Assembly (NCBI GenBank): GCA_951812575.1
Contig: OX638322.1
Span: 4,344,501 to 4,408,500 of the forward strand
DNA: 64,000 bases
Direction: 5' to 3'
From: Candidatus Binatia bacterium
GTDB lineage: Bacteria > Desulfobacterota > Binatia > Bin18
The notes below the pieces were generated by a model. That model saw only the letters and a program-made list of their open reading frames with translations. It made no database searches and was not told where the DNA came from. Of this stretch, positions 47,262 through 58,011 are shown in pieces (the first letter of the stretch is position 1; each line of letters starts with the position of its first letter). The position numbers were made by a program, and so were the translations under genes.

Positions 47262-47975
47262 CTACGGCAGCAACTCAAAGGTAACCTGCACGGGGGTATT
47301 ATCGGGCGGCAATCTCTCCGCATCTATCTGAAACCGCCCTGGACGGGTCATATAGTCGGCGATACTCAACCTGCCGTTGCTGAGCTTGCCGCTCGGGCAA
47401 CTGTATAAACACACCAGGCAGCCCGGCCGTAGAGCAAACGGCACCTGATTAAACCAGCGGCCCCGATTGCCCTCAAAACTCCAGGCCGGGAGCTGGGGGC
47501 CGGAGGGAGACGAACGGAAAATATGGTGGATCGGGAGGCGCTTGGGCTCGTCCTGCCAAGAGAGAAAAACGGCAAAGTTGCTGCCGCTGGCCTTCTGCTG
47601 CGAGGCAGGATTGTCCGGGTCGGTCCGCTGCGTCCACGCCTCCATCGGCAGGGTATTACCCGGTTGGCCACCAATTTTGATCAAGGCGGCGTGAAAGGCG
47701 AGATCATCAACCGGTGTTTCAATAAGCGCATTTTTGGAGTGGCCGCCCTTCCAGGTCAACAGATGGTAGCGCGCCTCGTCTCCCTCAGCCCGATTAAAGC
47801 GGTCAGGATAGATGACACCATAGAGGGTGACCTGTTTCGACCCTGGAGCAATAACCAGCGGCGTCTCCATCGTTGCCGGCTGACTCGCTCGGGCGAGCGA
47901 GAAGCTATCCCCCAAGAGACAAACAACGTTCAGGCAGGCGGCGTACAATTTCCAGGCTACGCTATGGCTCTTCAT
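47262..47975 (-). CDS. Secreted YdjY-domain-like protein
   Basis: The 237-residue protein starts at ATG 47975, overlapping the stop of the membrane glycosyltransferase gene (ATGA). A signal peptide of about 28 residues ends near SLARA-SQ. The mature part has VTLYGVIYPDRFNRAEGDEARYHLLTWKGGHSKNALIETPVDDLAFHAALIKIGGQPGN, which fits the YdjY pattern of a strand pair, an H/S-x-x-L-I-E segment and a helix with G-G-Q-P-G. Later KLSNGRLSIADYMTRPGRFQI may be a second domain. Function unknown; it is exported and co-made with glycosyltransferases. Confidence 0.75.
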   Translation of the reverse strand: MKSHSVAWKLYAACLNVVCLLGDSFSLARASQPATMETPLVIAPGSKQVTLYGVIYPDRFNRAEGDEARYHLLTWKGGHSKNALIETPVDDLAFHAALIKIGGQPGNTLPMEAWTQRTDPDNPASQQKASGSNFAVFLSWQDEPKRLPIHHIFRSSPSGPQLPAWSFEGNRGRWFNQVPFALRPGCLVCLYSCPSGKLSNGRLSIADYMTRPGRFQIDAERLPPDNTPVQVTFELLP

Positions 47976-49366
47976 ACCAGCGTGATTCCTCCCATCCGCA
48001 TCCGCCGTGCTTCCCACGCCAGGACGGCGTAAAAAGGCAGATATTCCAACCAGACTACCCAGCGGAACATTTCCGGCTCGCCACGATAGAGAAAGTAAAA
48101 GGCAGTGTAATACAGCCCTAAGAGGCCGGACAAGAGCAGCCAGGACACACGTGGAAAGAGACAGACAAACGGCAGCACCCACAGAAAATACCACGGATTG
48201 CCGACCGGGCTGAGCAAGAGCAAGGTCCCCATCACAAAGAAACATCCACGTAAGAACCCGACGTCATTCCCCTCACGATTCCAGCGTAGGGCAACCCACA
48301 CCGCGCCGGCCAGGCAACCCGCCACAATGCCGTTCGCCAGCCAGCGATCAGTGACCATCTGATGTAATAGAGGGAAGACAAAGCTGTTGGTTTGCCAGTG
48401 CTCGGCAAAGGTGACAAAGCCCTGCCACAACCCGCTCCCGGCAGCCACAAACGGGGCATAGCCGCATGCGACAACAAGACTGGTCAGCACAAGTCCGCCG
48501 CACGCCTTCCCGAGACCGTAACGCCGCCAGGCATGAAAGGCAAAAAGGGGCAGCAGGACAACGGGAAAGACCTTGCCCAATATGGCTCCGCCCAAGCTGA
48601 GAAATCCGACCGACAGCCGTCCGGTGACCAACGCCAGCAAGGCCAGTACCAGCAGAAAGGTCGGCACAACGTCATAATGCGACGAATTGATCGTTTCTTT
48701 GATGACCAGCGGTGACCAGGCGTAAATCAGCACCCACAGCGGTGAACGCCCCAGGTGGCATAATAGTTTGACAATGACCCCACACACGGCCAGGTCAAAG
48801 CAGAAGAAGATGAGGCGTAAGGCGAGCAGGCTGCCCGGCGCAATCAAGGCAGCCAAACCGAACACGGCTTGCGCAACCGGGGGGTAGAGGGTCGGCACGT
48901 CCGGGTGGTTTACCCGTGACAGGAGCAAGGCAAAGCGCGCATCCGTTTCTGTCAGTTCCCGGTAGGGTTGGAGCGGCCCTTCTTTTCCGTTGTCCGTTTG
49001 TACCTCTCGGGGAGTGAAACGGTAGGGATTCAGACCGCTGGCAACCACCTTGCCATCCCACAGATAGCGATAGAAATCGTCCTCCTGGATAGGCTCGGAA
49101 AAGAGGACGACAAGCCGAAAGAGGGCGGCAAAGATCAGCACCAGCGTGAACGGCGCAGCCTCAGTCGCCTGCCGTTTGACCCGCCAGACCGCCACGGCAT
49201 AGACAATAAACACCAGGCCGTACACGCCCACAAAGCCCAAAATCGGCCGATCCTGGTAGCCATGGCCATAGCTGAACGACTGACTCAAGCAGGCGATGAC
49301 GGCATACAGAACAAGCGAGAGCCCACCGAGAACGGTCAACCAGAAGGCAAGGGGACGATCAGGCAT
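47972..49366 (-). CDS. Multi-span membrane glycosyltransferase (GT87/DUF2029 type)
   Basis: The 464-residue protein has about 11-13 hydrophobic helices. The periplasmic loop contains FSEPIQEDDFYRYLWDGKVVASGLNPYRFTPREV, the acidic D/E-D-x-Y-R-Y-L-W-D-G motif of C-type polyprenyl-phosphate-sugar-dependent transferases. NHPDVPTLYPPVAQAVFGLAALI follows and later SPVGNPWYFLWVLPF. It should move a mannose-like sugar from polyprenyl phosphate to an acceptor on the periplasmic side, pairing with the DPM1-like enzyme two genes downstream. First gene of the five-gene minus operon. Confidence 0.88.
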   Translation of the reverse strand: MPDRPLAFWLTVLGGLSLVLYAVIACLSQSFSYGHGYQDRPILGFVGVYGLVFIVYAVAVWRVKRQATEAAPFTLVLIFAALFRLVVLFSEPIQEDDFYRYLWDGKVVASGLNPYRFTPREVQTDNGKEGPLQPYRELTETDARFALLLSRVNHPDVPTLYPPVAQAVFGLAALIAPGSLLALRLIFFCFDLAVCGVIVKLLCHLGRSPLWVLIYAWSPLVIKETINSSHYDVVPTFLLVLALLALVTGRLSVGFLSLGGAILGKVFPVVLLPLFAFHAWRRYGLGKACGGLVLTSLVVACGYAPFVAAGSGLWQGFVTFAEHWQTNSFVFPLLHQMVTDRWLANGIVAGCLAGAVWVALRWNREGNDVGFLRGCFFVMGTLLLLSPVGNPWYFLWVLPFVCLFPRVSWLLLSGLLGLYYTAFYFLYRGEPEMFRWVVWLEYLPFYAVLAWEARRMRMGGITLV

Positions 49367-49396
49367 GGATGGACATTCTCGGCTGAATAACAGCAG

Positions 49397-49730
49397 TCAA
49401 ATCAGGGCGAGGACGACCTCTTGTTCGTCCTCATAAAACGCGAGCACAGCATCCTGATGTCTGCGAAGAAGCGTCTCAATCTCCCCGGTTGAACAATTCC
49501 CGCGCCGAATCCAAATAATTTTGGGCGGATGCCCGTAAGTGAAGCCAAGATGACGAAAATCGGCGTCTTTCGAGACAATCACCAACCCGTGCTCTTTGGT
49601 ATAGGTCACATACTGTGACATCAACGGCAGACGCCAAGCCCACATCCCTGACGTGGAGCGATTGAGGATAAATATCCCGCAATGCTTCTTTGAGACGCCA
49701 GGACAAATTCTGATCAAACAACAGTCTCAT
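49397..49730 (-). pseudogene. Frameshifted DUF5615 PIN-like toxin
   Basis: The first frame reads MRLLFDQNLSWRLKEALRDI and PQSLHVRDVGLASAVDVTVCD. The homologous continuation YTKEHGLVIVSKDADFRHLGF with PPKIIWIRRGNCSTGEIETLL is in the next frame. One extra base at about 49604-49605 (GAC-C-TAT on the minus strand) accounts for it. Intact relatives are about 110 residues, matching the joined length. Active-site Asp residues (LFDQN and SKDADF) are split between the frames, so no active toxin is made unless the shift is a sequencing error or is bypassed. The ATG overlaps the antitoxin stop. Confidence 0.85.
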
Positions 49731-49960
49731 TCTGGCGGAATGGAGACCAGGCGCCGCTCCCGCTCAGCGGCAAATGCCAGACATGCCCGGATATCCTCGC
49801 GGGTCAGGTCGGGAAAATCGGCCAGAATTTCAGGCTCGTTCATCCCGGACGCCAGATACTCCAGAACATCGTAGACTGTGATGCGAAGACCACGAATGCA
49901 GGGTTTCCCCCCGCGCTTGCCCGGCTCGACTGTGATAATTGCCGTATAGTCTGGTTGCAT
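49727..49960 (-). CDS. DUF433 antitoxin
   Basis: The 77-residue protein starts at ATG 49960 after AAGGACT; the frame is open upstream. ITVEPGKRGGKPCIRGLRIT is followed by VYDVLEYLASGMNEPEILADFPDLTREDIRACLAFAAERER, the full DUF433 helix-turn-helix pattern. DUF433 proteins are found with DUF5615 toxins and act as DNA-binding antitoxins. The partner toxin gene here is frameshifted. It lies between the glycosyltransferase operon and the CRISPR locus. Confidence 0.92.
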   Translation of the reverse strand: MQPDYTAIITVEPGKRGGKPCIRGLRITVYDVLEYLASGMNEPEILADFPDLTREDIRACLAFAAERERRLVSIPPE

Positions 49961-50197
49961 AGTCCTTCCTGGTTCATCTGTAGGAGGAAAGTTCAACAAA
50001 TCTTTCCCAAAAGACCGCTCTGGTCAGAATCGTAATACCAAATACCGTCGCTATACAAGCCGGGCTGATTGATCTCGGTGACAAAACTTGGTCAAGAAAG
50101 GCGCAGAGCGCTGTTATCTTCATCTCAGTAGGGATGTCAAAAAAGACGGTATAATTTACAGTTTGACGTGTCGCACATGTCCATCATTAACAAGGGG

Positions 50198-50305
50198 AAG
50201 CACCGGCCTTAACGGGCCGGTGAGGATTGAAACGATATCATGGGCATCGGAACGCCCAGGCCGGCCAGCAAAGCACCGACCTTAACGGCCGGTGAGGATT
50301 GAAAC
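50198..50305 (+). CRISPR. Minimal CRISPR locus: two repeats, one spacer
   Basis: Repeat 1 is 36 nt (50198-50233) and repeat 2 is 35 nt (50271-50305), with a 37-nt spacer at 50234-50270. Both end GAGGATTGAAAC and contain a palindrome (CACCGGCC, TTAACG, GGCCGGTG in copy 1). Copy 2 differs by G-to-A and a missing G, as expected for a terminal repeat, which puts the leader on the left. The AT-rich stretch at 50130-50195 with TATAAT at 50150 could be that leader. No cas gene is in the window. Bases 49961-50197 hold no gene. Confidence 0.8.
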
Positions 50306-50357
50306 AGAATTTTCAAGCCCGGCTCTCTTGTGTTGGAAAGGAATTTCATCCAAAAGG

Positions 50358-50431
50358 CGCGCCCGGGGTGACTCGAACACCCAACCTACGGGTTCGAAGC
50401 CCGGTGCTCTATCCAATTGAGCTACGGGCGC
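50358..50431 (-). tRNA. tRNA-Arg (UCG anticodon)
   Basis: On the minus strand GCGCCCG pairs with CGGGCGC in the acceptor, the D-arm has GCTCAATTGGATAGAGC, and the anticodon loop CTTCGAA gives UCG. The T-arm is GGGTG-TTCGAGT-CACCC, with discriminator G and no encoded CCA. It reads arginine CGA. Its 3' end faces the CRISPR and toxin-antitoxin loci, the side on which elements integrate into tRNA genes. 50432-50530 has no further feature. Confidence 0.95.
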
Positions 50432-50530
50432 GTTGTGAGAAAATCGGGCCACAAGCCTATGTCGCAGACCGTGAAAGCGCAAGTCCGGCCGTCGAACTGA
50501 GAGAGGATATTTTCTCTTCTCGGGAGGGGA

Positions 50531-51706
50531 TTATACCCTACGACTTTCTCCTGTCCGATACAAGCGACACGAGGTTGCCTTAATCACCAGGAAGACCTCG
50601 CTCCCAACCCGCAGCCCTAACTCAACAAACGACTTCTCAGTCACCTCAACAGTCAGTGGCGGAAGGTCGGGGCTGAGTTCAGCCGTTACCAGACCAACAT
50701 GACCGACGGAACGGAGTTGGGTGATACGGGCGGGCAGAACGTTGCGGGCGGAGAGTCCTTCTGGCCGCTGGGTGGCCAACATAATATCGTGCGCGGGAAT
50801 ACCGGCCAGCAGCGCCTCACCCGGCTGGGCCTCGGAGCGGACCGTCACCAGCTCGACCGGCGCTCGTTCGGCACCCCCCCTTTCGCCCAGGCGCACCTGC
50901 CCCGTACTGCCGTCTCCCTCCACGCTATAGCAGGGCAGAATATTCTCGAAGCCGTGCTGTTCGGCCAGGGGGAAAATATGGGAGGCGGTCAGCACCGTGC
51001 GCGGATCGCCCTGCGAGATAATCCTGCCGTCTCCGAGCACAATCAGATCGTCACACAGCGCCTGCACTTCGAGCGGGTCGTGCGACACGAACAGCATGGG
51101 AGTCTGAAATTCAGCCCGCACCCGCCGGAGAAAAGGCAGGAGTTTACGTCTCAGGGCAAGGTCCAAGGAGGCAAACGGTTCGTCGAGCAGCAGCAGTCGC
51201 GGCCCGGAACACAGCGCCCGGCCGAGGGCGACGCGCTGCCGCTCTCCACCGGACAAGGCATGCACAGTGCGCTCAAGGAGCGGGCCAAGTTCGAGGATGT
51301 GGACCACGGTCTCAAACGTCTGCTGGACGGGATGACCCCGCCGCACGCCGCGTTTCCTGCCGGCCAGCAGATTGTGCCGGACATTCTTGTGCGGGAAGAG
51401 CAGACCATCCTGGGGGACATACCCGATATGGCGTTGCGACGGCTGGACAAATACCTCTCGGTCGCTATCCAGCCACGTCTCTTCCCCCAAAGCAATAATT
51501 CCTCGCGCCTGGCGCCGGACGCCACAGATCGTTTCCAGCAGGCTGGTTTTGCCCGCCCCGGAGACACCGAAAATCCCGGTCACATGTTTTTCGGTATGCA
51601 GATCTATATTCAGCTCAAAGCGGTCCAGCGGGAGACGGACCTGCACAGTCAGGCCATCAAGCGAACCCTCCTGTAGACTATCGTGGGTAGGTGGGACGCT
51701 AGTCAT
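50531..51706 (-). CDS. modC: Molybdate ABC transporter ATP-binding protein
   Basis: The 391-residue protein has Walker A GVSGAGKTSLLETICGV, Q-loop VPQDGLLFPHKNV, signature LSGGERQRVALGRAL, Walker B LLLLDEPFASLD and the H-loop FVSHDPLEV. A C-terminal molybdenum-binding TOBE region follows (about 300-380; RNVLPARITQLRSVGHVGLVTAEL). It powers ModB to import molybdate or tungstate. The ATG overlaps the modB stop (TAATG). Order modA-modB-modC on the minus strand, downstream of cysS. Confidence 0.94.
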   Translation of the reverse strand: MTSVPPTHDSLQEGSLDGLTVQVRLPLDRFELNIDLHTEKHVTGIFGVSGAGKTSLLETICGVRRQARGIIALGEETWLDSDREVFVQPSQRHIGYVPQDGLLFPHKNVRHNLLAGRKRGVRRGHPVQQTFETVVHILELGPLLERTVHALSGGERQRVALGRALCSGPRLLLLDEPFASLDLALRRKLLPFLRRVRAEFQTPMLFVSHDPLEVQALCDDLIVLGDGRIISQGDPRTVLTASHIFPLAEQHGFENILPCYSVEGDGSTGQVRLGERGGAERAPVELVTVRSEAQPGEALLAGIPAHDIMLATQRPEGLSARNVLPARITQLRSVGHVGLVTAELSPDLPPLTVEVTEKSFVELGLRVGSEVFLVIKATSCRLYRTGESRRV

Positions 51707-52398
51707 TATGGCCGGGCCAGCCTGGGGAGTGAGCGATCGTGTCCCAGCAGTTCAGCACTCAGAATGGCCAGGAAGCCCAGCACGATGGCGACCAGCATGA
51801 GAAAATCAGCTCTCGCCTGCGCGCCGACCTGCTGGGCGCTGAAAATAGCTGCGGCTATCGTTTGCGTTCGACCCGGTATGTTGCCGGCAATGGTGACCGT
51901 GGCGCCGAACTCACCCATGGCGCGTGTAAAACCGAGAATGACCGCCCCGAGCAAGCCGCGCCGGGCCATGGGTAAGCTGTACTGAAAAAAAGTGGCCAGC
52001 CGACCGTGGCCTAAGGTATGGGCCATCAATTCGAGCCGCGGATTGATGCCTTCAAACGTTGCCTTTGCCGTCCGCGCCACGAGTGGCAGGGACATAGTTG
52101 CCGTGGCAATGACCGCCCCTTTCCAGGTCAGCAGGATGTTCAGATCAAACCCGAGCGTCTCTCGCCCCAGGGGTCCATCGACCGCAAACAGTCGCAACAA
52201 GAGAAAGCCGACCGCGGTGGGCGGCAGAACGAGCGGTAAGCCAACCAGCGCAGACAGAGCATTCTTACCGGGGAATTCGTATCGGGCCAGGACATAGCCC
52301 AGGGCCGTGGCTGGCAGCAGCACGACCAGGGTTGATACGGTTGCGACTTGGAGCGTCAGCAGGATAACCGATAATACTTCGGGACTCATGGTAGTCAC
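51706..52398 (-). CDS. modB: Molybdate ABC transporter permease
   Basis: The 230-residue protein has five or six helices. The permease EAA loop is AHTLGHGRLATFFQYSLPMARRGLLGAVILGFTRAMGEFGATVTIAGNIPGRTQT, with the G-E-F-G-A motif typical of ModB. TLQVATVSTLVVLLPATALGYVLARYEFPGK marks the N-terminus. GTG 52398 overlaps the modA stop (GTGA); an ATG at 52389 is the alternative. It carries molybdate across the inner membrane. Confidence 0.94.
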   Translation of the reverse strand: MTTMSPEVLSVILLTLQVATVSTLVVLLPATALGYVLARYEFPGKNALSALVGLPLVLPPTAVGFLLLRLFAVDGPLGRETLGFDLNILLTWKGAVIATATMSLPLVARTAKATFEGINPRLELMAHTLGHGRLATFFQYSLPMARRGLLGAVILGFTRAMGEFGATVTIAGNIPGRTQTIAAAIFSAQQVGAQARADFLMLVAIVLGFLAILSAELLGHDRSLPRLARP

Positions 52399-53276
52399 GA
52401 CAGCGGACGAGTTCCTCCTTCGTCTACAACAAACCCTTGCGTGTTGTAAATTGCGCGGGCTTCGAGGCTCTGCAAAAAATCGAGGAACTGAGCCACGAGT
52501 GTGGGCTGAGGACGATTCTTGAGGGCCGCGGCACAGTAGACGATCGGTTGGTGCAAACGAGGTGGAACCTCATACACGACCTGCACCTGATCTGAACTCA
52601 TGGCATCCGTTCGATACACAATGCCAACGATGTGGGGATCAGACTCCACCAGGCCGAGGGTCGCCCGGACATCGGCAGTCGGAACGATTTTATCTTTGAC
52701 GGCTTCCCAGACCGAGTGGTCTGCCGTTGCGGCCGCCCGCAAGAAGGTCTTGGCATAGCGTCCGGCGGGCACCGCCTCAGGGTCAGCCAGAGCCAGGAAG
52801 CGGAATGCGAGTGCGGGCAGCATGCTAGGCACGGATAACTGGAACTCCGCATCCTTTCGACTGATGAGCACCAGACGATTCGACAGAAAATTGCGGCGCG
52901 ATCCAGGCAGGATCACCTCCGCCCTTTCGAGCATATCGATCCAGTCCGGGTTCGCCGACAAAAAAACATCGGCCACCGGAGCGGCCCGAAGCTGCTGGGC
53001 CAGGGTATTGGACCCGGCGAAATTATAGATTAGGTCAACCTGATGCATCTCGGCAAAGCGCACGCCAATATCCCGGACAACATCACGCAGGCTGGCAGCG
53101 GCAAACACCACGACCGCCGGCTTCTCCTGTCCGGACGAGCCGCTATCGCCGCATCCCACGAGCAGCATGGTGAGCGTGAGTACTGCCAGCGCACAACCAC
53201 CAGGTCTTACTTTTGCACCGGCCCGAACCGGCCTGAGAGGAGGAATACTTAGGGACGATGCTTGATGTGGAGTCAC
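52395..53276 (-). CDS. modA: Molybdate-binding lipoprotein
   Basis: The 293-residue protein has a long N-terminus and a lipobox LLVGC (Cys42), preceded by the hydrophobic stretch CALAVLTLTMLLV. The mature protein has VVVFAAASLRDVVRDIGVRF, IYNFAGSNTLAQQLRAAPVADVFLSANPDWIDML and TLGLVESDPHIVGIVYRTDAM, as in ModA/WtpA-like binding proteins. It captures molybdate in the periplasm. The GTG start at 53276 is only 16 bp after the cysS stop and has no clear SD; the true start may be internal, near the signal peptide. Confidence 0.92.
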   Translation of the reverse strand: MTPHQASSLSIPPLRPVRAGAKVRPGGCALAVLTLTMLLVGCGDSGSSGQEKPAVVVFAAASLRDVVRDIGVRFAEMHQVDLIYNFAGSNTLAQQLRAAPVADVFLSANPDWIDMLERAEVILPGSRRNFLSNRLVLISRKDAEFQLSVPSMLPALAFRFLALADPEAVPAGRYAKTFLRAAATADHSVWEAVKDKIVPTADVRATLGLVESDPHIVGIVYRTDAMSSDQVQVVYEVPPRLHQPIVYCAAALKNRPQPTLVAQFLDFLQSLEARAIYNTQGFVVDEGGTRPLS

Positions 53277-53292
53277 CGTGTTTCGGGCACCG

Positions 53293-54714
53293 CTATTTCA
53301 CCGTCCACGTCGTCCCCGTCGGACCGTCTTTGAGGAGAACGCCTTGCCCGTCGAGTTGGGTGCGAATTTCGTCCGCACGCTGAAAATTCTTCTCTTTGCG
53401 CGCCACGGTCCGTTCGGCGATCAGGGCCTCGATGGCCTCAGGCGTGAGGCTGACTTCGGCCAGGCCGGTCTGCTTTTGATGCTCTAAAAATTGAGCAGGG
53501 GACTCTTGAAGCAGACCGAGGACATCTCCCATTTTTGCGATTTCAGATCGGAGTGTTGCTGCCTCCGTGATCTGGCCGGCATCCAACTCACGATTCATCT
53601 CGCGCACGCCATCAAAGATCACGCCAAGGGCGCGGGGCGTATTGCAATCATCGTCCATTGCCTCGCGAAACCGGTTGGCTAATGAAGAGTCATCAGGTCC
53701 CTCTCCTATCCAGTTGCCACTAATCGCTTCGTCGGCGCGAGCGAGCGTTTCATAGATGCGTGCCAGCCCCTTTTCCGCCTCGGCCAGCTTTTGGGTCGAG
53801 AAGTCGAGCGCCATCCGGTAGTGAGACGAGAGCAGGACCTGACGCAAGACTTCCGGCGTAGAGACCTTGCTCAGCGCGGCCTCGATGGTCAGGAAGTTAC
53901 CCAAGGATTTCGACATCTTCTCCTGCTCAACGGTCACCATGCCGTTATGCAGCCAGTAGCGGGCCAGTGCACAGCCCTTGGCTCCTTCGGACTGGGCGAT
54001 CTCGTTTTCGTGATGGGGAAAAATCAGGTCGGCACCGCCGCCGTGAATGTCGAAGGGCTGGCCCAGATATTTGCTGCTCATGGCCGAGCACTCGATATGC
54101 CATCCGGGCCGGCCCTTGCCCCAGGGGCTGTCCCAGGCCGGCTCTCCGGGCTTACTGGACTTCCACAGGGCAAAGTCCATGGGATGACGCTTGCGCGTGT
54201 CCACTTCTATGCGCGCCCCGGCCGCCATGTCTTCCAGACGCCGGTGGGCCAGCTTGCCGTATGCGGCAAAGCGGTCCACCGCATAATACACGTCTCCATC
54301 CACGGCATAGGCGAGTTGTTTGGCTTCGAGCTCCTGGATAAGGGCGAGCATGGCCGGAATGTGTTCGGTGGCCCGGGGTTCATGCGTAGGCGGCAAACAA
54401 CGCAGCGCCTGCATGTCGTTATTGTAATCCTGAATATAAGTTTCGGTCAGCTCTTCGGCCGAGATGCCCCGCTCGTTGGCGCGGTTGATAATCTTGTCAT
54501 CCACGTCCGTAAAATTGCGGACAAAGGTCACCTCATAACCGGAGAATCGGAGATAACGATAGATGACATCAAAGGCGACAAAGGCCCGCGCATGGCCGAT
54601 GTGGGAGCGGTCGTAGACCGTGACCCCACACACATACATACGGGCTTCGCCAGGCGTGAGCGGGACGAACTCTTCTGCCTTTCCCGTCAGGGTGTTGTGA
54701 AAACGCAGGGCCAT
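53293..54714 (-). CDS. cysS: Cysteinyl-tRNA synthetase
   Basis: The 473-residue class I synthetase has the zinc Cys MYVCGVTVYDRSHIGHARAFVAFDVIYRYL with the HIGH-like DRSHIGHA site, and GRPGWHIECSAMSSKYLGQPFDIHGGGADLIFPHHENEIAQSEG with three more zinc ligands. The KMSKS motif is KMSKSLGNFLT. The C-terminal helical domain covers about 325-465. It charges tRNA-Cys. The gene lies 20 bp after the acs gene and 16 bp before modA, all on the minus strand. Confidence 0.96.
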   Translation of the reverse strand: MALRFHNTLTGKAEEFVPLTPGEARMYVCGVTVYDRSHIGHARAFVAFDVIYRYLRFSGYEVTFVRNFTDVDDKIINRANERGISAEELTETYIQDYNNDMQALRCLPPTHEPRATEHIPAMLALIQELEAKQLAYAVDGDVYYAVDRFAAYGKLAHRRLEDMAAGARIEVDTRKRHPMDFALWKSSKPGEPAWDSPWGKGRPGWHIECSAMSSKYLGQPFDIHGGGADLIFPHHENEIAQSEGAKGCALARYWLHNGMVTVEQEKMSKSLGNFLTIEAALSKVSTPEVLRQVLLSSHYRMALDFSTQKLAEAEKGLARIYETLARADEAISGNWIGEGPDDSSLANRFREAMDDDCNTPRALGVIFDGVREMNRELDAGQITEAATLRSEIAKMGDVLGLLQESPAQFLEHQKQTGLAEVSLTPEAIEALIAERTVARKEKNFQRADEIRTQLDGQGVLLKDGPTGTTWTVK

Positions 54715-54734
54715 GCGGTCTGTCTCACACCTGC

Positions 54735-56687
<1,953 letters not shown>

Positions 56688-56766
56688 AATGGCCTCCTGT
56701 ATTTAGCTCTGCGTCGAGCTCTGTATAGCCGGGTAGGCTCGCATATTGCCTGTTCAAGGAAGATGG

Positions 56767-56801
56767 GACGGGAAGCATCTCTCATAGAGACGCTTCCCGT
56801 C
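56767..56801 (-). other. Long hairpin between the DHH gene and acs
   Basis: GACGGGAAGC-(A/G)-TCTC and its complement form a stem of about 15-16 bp with a short ATA-type loop and one mismatch. It lies 70 bp beyond the DHH gene stop and 80 bp before the acs start. No T run follows, so it may be a factor-assisted terminator or an mRNA-stabilising structure. The rest of the 184-bp gap shows nothing. Confidence 0.5.
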
Positions 56802-56871
56802 CTTCCGGCAGCATGGATCCATATCATTGGAGAATGAAGCGATAGAGCGAGCGAGGATACTGATTAACGGC

Positions 56872-58011
56872 TTATTCTTTGATACCGATCGCCTTGAAGA
56901 AGCGCTCCTGCACGACGCTACAGGTCATTTCGTACAGCATCTCCCTATTGGGCGATTGGGCCAGGAAGCCCAGCGGGATTTGAAAGCCGCCCTTATCTTT
57001 GATGTTCCCCCCCCCGTAGTACGACTTTCGGTCTTCATCAAAGCCAAAAAGCTTTTTCAAAAACGCATCAGGGTTCACGGTATCGCTCCGGGTGCGGAGC
57101 GAGCCATCAACCGTCTTGCCGTCCACAATGCCAAAAACAAGGACCGAGTCCGTGCCTTCCCGCTGGAGCAGGAATTCCGCCACCTGGGGGATGCCATCGC
57201 GGTGTTCGCCCCGCACAAACCCGACATCGGTAAACACAAAGGAATCGAACACCTGCTTCCGCTCCAGGGCTTTTTGAATCATATCCATGACAATCGGCGG
57301 CAAGGATTTTTCCGAAATCGCCTTGAGGAGGGGCTGATCCACGCACGGCCATAAATACGCCGCGGCCTCAAATTCCAACCGACTGGCCTCAATCAACGCC
57401 ATGGTATCGGAACGAATGCCGTGCATGAGCGCGGTCGCCAGCCGCACCTGGTCGGTCTCGCCAGGGTTCAGGCCGTCGGGATATTGCGCCCGTAAATATT
57501 CGGCATAGATGGCACACGTCGAGGCCGCGTCCTCCCGGATGTCGACAAATTCCGCCAGCGGGGTCCCCAGACGGCGGTGGTGATCGATAAAGGAGAGCAG
57601 GGTCTTGCCGCCGAGCTTATCCGAAATAGGCGTCTCCGGATTCTGGGTATCAACCAGCGCGTAGGCGGAGTATGGCGTCAGGTCGAATTCCTCGTCATAG
57701 AGTTGCAGGTCGATCTCAAGACGCTTCACCAACGCGCGGTTTTCGTGGTGGCTGACCTCATGAAAGCACAGCAGCGTGGCTTCGATGTCGAACTCTTTGG
57801 CCAAGAACTGATGCGCCAGGCCGGAAGCGATATTATCCGGGTCCGGGTAGCCCACCAGGATGATGAGGATTTTTTCCCCATGGTGGCGGGCCAGTATCTC
57901 ACGCAATTTTTTCCATTGCTTTTTTGGTGATTCTTTTTCAGCACCAGCACTGTCTTCAACAACTCGTAGCGGGGGTTCTTCCACCGGTGATAGTCCAACA
58001 GCGTTTGCCAT
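56872..58011 (-). CDS. DHH family phosphoesterase (NrnA-like)
   Basis: The protein has 379 residues from ATG 58011, which has GGAGGAAACACT upstream. A charged N-terminal segment (about 1-45) precedes the DHH domain: ILIILVGYPDPDNIASGLAHQFL in place of the usual H-x-D-x-D, ALVDTQNPETPISDKL, and LLSFIDHHRR with the DHH motif. Asp in ATALMHGIRSDTMAL completes the metal site. The DHHA1 domain ends KSYYGGGNIKDKGGFQIPLGFL with GGG. Such proteins degrade nanoRNA, pAp or cyclic dinucleotides. The first metal motif has YPDPD where His is expected, so metal binding may differ. Confidence 0.88.
   Translation of the reverse strand: MANAVGLSPVEEPPLRVVEDSAGAEKESPKKQWKKLREILARHHGEKILIILVGYPDPDNIASGLAHQFLAKEFDIEATLLCFHEVSHHENRALVKRLEIDLQLYDEEFDLTPYSAYALVDTQNPETPISDKLGGKTLLSFIDHHRRLGTPLAEFVDIREDAASTCAIYAEYLRAQYPDGLNPGETDQVRLATALMHGIRSDTMALIEASRLEFEAAAYLWPCVDQPLLKAISEKSLPPIVMDMIQKALERKQVFDSFVFTDVGFVRGEHRDGIPQVAEFLLQREGTDSVLVFGIVDGKTVDGSLRTRSDTVNPDAFLKKLFGFDEDRKSYYGGGNIKDKGGFQIPLGFLAQSPNREMLYEMTCSVVQERFFKAIGIKE

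Noticed and set aside
49397..49730. A second recoding event in the toxin gene
   Set aside because: The break is a one-base shift, not an in-frame UGA, and there is no slippery site or SECIS-like hairpin, so decay or sequencing error is the simpler reading.
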